Shown piece by piece: positions 33,505 through 35,586 of a stretch of 35,586 nt of DNA. The stretch's first letter is position 1. The number at the start of each line of letters is the position of its first letter. Both the position numbers and the translations under genes were made by a program. Source of the stretch: Acidobacteriota bacterium (GTDB taxonomy: Bacteria; Acidobacteriota; Terriglobia; Terriglobales; Acidobacteriaceae). The stretch is taken from assembly GCA_021846945.1 (NCBI GenBank), contig JAJZVZ010000035.1, positions 1 to 35,586 on the forward strand, written 5' to 3'. The notes under the pieces were generated by a model, which saw only the letters and a list, made by a program, of their open reading frames with translations, did not search any database and was not told where the DNA came from.

Positions 33505-34572
33505 TCATTCAAGACCCTCCGATTCGGGCCAGCCCATCATCACATTCAGATTTTGCACGGCTTGCGAGGACGCACCCTTCAACAAGTTGTCAAGGCAACT
33601 GACGACGACGGCGCGGCGCCCGCTGGTGTCAAGTTGAAAGCCGATGTCGGCATAGCTGGTTCTCACCACGTACTGAATCTGCGGCAGGGCCTTGTCGTAG
33701 ATCCGCACCAGCGGGCTACCGGCAAAGAACTCGTGGTAAATGCGTGCCACGCCTTCTCTGGTTTGGGGCTCCTTGAAACGCAGGTAGATCGTCGCCAGAA
33801 TGCCGCGGGGAATGGGCAGCAGATGCGGCGTAAAGACGATGTCGCCGGCCGCCAAGCCGATCTGCTCCAGCAACTCGCCCGTGTGGCGATGTGTAAAGGC
33901 GCCGTAGGCCGAAAGATTGTCGGCCGCGTACATGAAATGCGTCTTGGCGGTCGGCGCCTTGCCCGCGCCGCTTACGCCGCTCTTGGCGTCGGCAACGATG
34001 CCGTGCTCCAGGTCGACGATTCCCGCCGCCACCAACGGCCGCACGGCCAGGATGACAGTAGTTGAATAACAGCCGGGATTGGCGATCAGGCGCGCGCCTG
34101 CAATCCGGGCGCGATGCAACTCCGGCATGCCGTAAACGGCCTGGGCCTGAATGGTTGTGGCCTGTTCGGAACCCTCGTCCGCGAAGGCATACACGGCGCG
34201 GTTGACGGCGTCAGTCAGCCGCCATGCGCCGCTCAGGTCGATGACGCGCAGGCCGCGCGCCAGTGCCTCGGGAACCCACTCGCGCGACTGCTCATGGGGC
34301 GTGGCGAGGAAGAGAACATCCACACCGCGCTCAGCCAGTAGTTCCCACGAGAACGGCTCCTGCATCAGTTTGCCGGTACCATTGCTGCCGGCCAATTGGG
34401 GATGAATTTCAACCAGGGGGACGCCACCACGGGCCAGGTCTTTTTGCTCAACGCGCCCTGCAAACACTGGTGCTTTGCCCTTCAGGCGGGGATGGTGCAG
34501 CAGCAGCCGGGCAAGCTCAGCGCCCGCGTAGCCTGTAACGCCTATAACTGCCGTTTGTATCGAATCGCTCAT
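33505..34572 (-). CDS. argC: N-acetyl-gamma-glutamyl-phosphate reductase
   Basis: ArgC reduces acetylglutamyl phosphate with NADPH to the semialdehyde, the third step of the pathway. The 355-aa protein has the NADP-binding start AVIGVTGYAGAELARLLLHH (8-27), LATPHEQSREWVPEAL, the catalytic Cys168 in IANPGCYSTTVIL, KSGVSGAGKAPTAKTHF and HRHTGELLEQIGL, with a VFTPHLLPIPRGIL stretch. It is the usual length for the family. The start ATG at 34572 overlaps the argR stop in ATGA, so argR and argC are translationally coupled. It is the first biosynthetic gene after the regulator. Confidence 0.97.
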   Translation of the reverse strand: MSDSIQTAVIGVTGYAGAELARLLLHHPRLKGKAPVFAGRVEQKDLARGGVPLVEIHPQLAGSNGTGKLMQEPFSWELLAERGVDVLFLATPHEQSREWVPEALARGLRVIDLSGAWRLTDAVNRAVYAFADEGSEQATTIQAQAVYGMPELHRARIAGARLIANPGCYSTTVILAVRPLVAAGIVDLEHGIVADAKSGVSGAGKAPTAKTHFMYAADNLSAYGAFTHRHTGELLEQIGLAAGDIVFTPHLLPIPRGILATIYLRFKEPQTREGVARIYHEFFAGSPLVRIYDKALPQIQYVVRTSYADIGFQLDTSGRRAVVVSCLDNLLKGASSQAVQNLNVMMGWPESEGLE

Positions 34573-35030
34573 GACTCCAATAATTTCCTCAGCCGTATTT
34601 CCACTTCACCTGCCCGGCGCACATCGGGGCAGATCACAAGAACGGTATCATCGCCCGCGACGGTGCCCACGACCTCCGGCCAGCCCTCGCGGTCAATAGC
34701 TGTGGCCACCGGCTGCGCGCCGCCCATCACCGTGCTCACGACCACCTGGTTCATGGCCTGGCGCACGCGCAGGCCGAAACTTTCGATCATTTCCGCGACG
34801 GATGGCGGACTGTCATCCTCTACCGCCGCGGCTGCTCCGCTTCCGTTGCCGTTGGGCAGCGAGTACCCCCCGGGGCCTTTGATCAGGCGCAGTTCGTGAA
34901 TATCACGCGAGAGTGTTGCCTGCGTTACATGAAAGCCACGGCGGCGCAGTTTGCGGCGCAACTCATCCTGGTTGGCGACCAGGGAGGTGGACAGCAATTC
35001 CCGTATAGCGTCGAGGCGTTGGTATTTCAT
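34569..35030 (-). CDS. argR: Arginine repressor
   Basis: This 153-aa ArgR has an N-terminal winged helix (MKYQRLDAIRELLSTSLVAN, then GFHVTQATLSRDIHELRLIK, about residues 33-52) whose TQATLSRD recognition helix is the family signature. The C-terminal hexamerisation and arginine-binding domain carries TVAGDDTVLVICPD (about 124-137), the GTIAGDDT-type motif holding the arginine-binding Asp pair. With arginine bound it represses biosynthetic genes. The ATG at 35030 gives the family length (E. coli 156 aa) although the ribosome site is weak. It heads the arginine operon and is preceded by two ARG-box-like palindromes, so it should control itself and the genes behind it. Confidence 0.97.
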   Translation of the reverse strand: MKYQRLDAIRELLSTSLVANQDELRRKLRRRGFHVTQATLSRDIHELRLIKGPGGYSLPNGNGSGAAAAVEDDSPPSVAEMIESFGLRVRQAMNQVVVSTVMGGAQPVATAIDREGWPEVVGTVAGDDTVLVICPDVRRAGEVEIRLRKLLES

Positions 35031-35092
35031 ACTCAGATTTTTCGCTTGCGCCCCAAAAGGCAAAAGCGCAGTCCGCGAGGGGCGGCCGCGCT

Positions 35093-35126
35093 TGTATAAA
35101 TATACATCCTGGTGCATAAGTATGCA
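35093..35126. promoter_or_regulatory. Tandem ARG boxes (ArgR operator)
   Basis: Two 14-bp palindromic cores, TGTATAAATATACA (35093-35106) and TGCATAAGTATGCA (35113-35126), have centres exactly 20 bp apart. That equals two 18-bp ARG boxes separated by 2 bp, the spacing reported for the E. coli argR gene. They match the TGnAT-AwT-ATnCA style of ARG boxes and lie 63-96 bp upstream of the argR ATG, between argR and the end of the GGDEF gene. Confidence 0.85.
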
Positions 35127-35127
35127 A
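35099..35127 (-). promoter_or_regulatory. Sigma-70-like promoter of the arginine operon
   Basis: On the minus strand there is a -35 TTGCAT (35122-35127), a 17-bp spacer and a -10 TATATT (35099-35104). The -35 lies in the distal ARG box and the -10 in the proximal one, so ArgR binding would shut out RNA polymerase. The leader to the argR ATG is about 60 bases. Confidence 0.72.
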
Positions 35128-35145
35128 GATGTGGATTTCTGCCGT

Positions 35146-35586
35146 CTAGCGGTTCGTTCTTCGCTGCGCAACGGGAGAATCAGACAGGCGTTTCTTGCGC
35201 CGCTTTTCCTGGTACATCGCTTTGTCCGCCCGCGCTAGAAGTTCCTCCAGGGTTTCGTAGTCGAATTCTTCCGATGTCACATGGCCAATGCTGAAGCTCA
35301 GCGGGAGCGAGCGCTCTGCCTCGGCCGTTCGTTCCGCGGCGGCTTCGCGCAAGCGGTTGGCCGTCAACGCAATGGCCATGGGATTGAATTGCCCCGCAAC
35401 GGCAAATTCATCGCCGCCGATACGTCCAATGATGTCGGTTTCGCGGAAGGTCTTATTCAGAATTTCCGCCGTTTCGGCAATGAACTGGGACCCGGCGCGA
35501 TGTCCAAGCGTGTCGTTAATCTCTTTCAGGTGATCCAGGTCAATGAACATCACCGTGAAGGGCTGCATGGAGCGGCGCGCCAGACG
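35146..35586 (-). CDS. GGDEF-domain protein, probable diguanylate cyclase (C-terminal part)
   Basis: About 146 residues are visible; the frame continues beyond the window end, so the N-terminal sensor part is missing. The GGDEF fold is clear: LARRSMQPFTVMFIDLDHLK, INDTLGHRAGSQFI, the active-site RIGGDEFAV (about residues 53-61 of the visible part), SFSIGHVTSEEF and a final ADKAMYQEKRRKK. An intact GGDEF core suggests c-di-GMP synthesis from two GTP. The inhibitory RxxD site expected about five residues before GGDEF is not seen (RETDIIGRIGGDEF has RETD further upstream). It ends 20 bp before the distal ARG box, so it is not part of the arginine transcript. Confidence 0.88.
   Translation of the reverse strand, partial: RLARRSMQPFTVMFIDLDHLKEINDTLGHRAGSQFIAETAEILNKTFRETDIIGRIGGDEFAVAGQFNPMAIALTANRLREAAAERTAEAERSLPLSFSIGHVTSEEFDYETLEELLARADKAMYQEKRRKKRLSDSPVAQRRTNR

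Overview
This window looks like a chromosomal segment of an acidobacterium, probably of the Terriglobales type. The grounds are high GC with GC-rich third codon positions, a paralog family typical of that group (secreted protein with a carboxypeptidase-regulatory-like domain at 15681-16883), several small secreted or membrane proteins of acidobacterial style, a futalosine-pathway menaquinone gene (mqnA), and short dispersed repeats in the gaps. The assignment comes from gene style and recall, not from a search. I see no phage, integrase, transposase, CRISPR array or rRNA/tRNA gene.

Layout. 1-4.7 kb, minus strand: the start of a frataxin-like cyaY (cut by the window edge), an 82-aa unknown, and a tightly overlapped efflux operon (TetR regulator, HlyD membrane-fusion protein, ABC ATPase, ABC-2 permease) with a palindromic operator sitting on the promoter. 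4.8-5.9 kb: a secreted PL5-type alginate lyase with its terminator. 6.4-10.9 kb, minus: topA (five zinc ribbons) and dprA, separated by an unusual 0.6-kb gap. 11-12.8 kb, plus: mqnA and a short-chain dehydrogenase. 12.9-19 kb: a membrane-anchored alpha/beta hydrolase, a 147-aa unknown, a coding remnant on the minus strand, the CarboxypepD_reg-like protein and a secreted FAD-dependent oxidoreductase. 18.8-22.3 kb, plus: a 61-aa protein, a short 3-hydroxyacyl-CoA-dehydrogenase-like NAD-binding protein, and polA with a degenerate proofreading domain. 22.6-26.8 kb: a small secreted Cys protein, a DUF427 protein preceded by competing hairpins, a histidine kinase with a cyclic-nucleotide-binding-type domain, a small membrane protein and a GH18-type hydrolase.

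26.9-35.1 kb, minus strand: a nearly complete arginine biosynthesis operon in the order argR-argC-argB-argD-argF-argG-argH-NAGS. Most junctions are short or overlapping; the exception is a 141-bp repeat-bearing gap between argF and argG. A textbook-spaced promoter upstream of argR carries two ARG-box-like palindromes with centres 20 bp apart, one over the -35 and one over the -10. This suggests autoregulation of argR and arginine repression of the whole operon. No acetylornithine deacetylase (argE) or ornithine acetyltransferase (argJ) is in the window, so the deacetylation step must be encoded elsewhere. The window ends inside a GGDEF-domain gene.

There is no clear candidate for a wholly new multi-gene system. 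The best second-look items are the ARG-box promoter, the mutually exclusive hairpins before the DUF427 gene, the orphan coding remnant under the start of the 15681 gene, the three-copy dispersed repeat, the perfect 17-bp hairpin over the NAGS stop codon, and the Cys motif in the NAGS.
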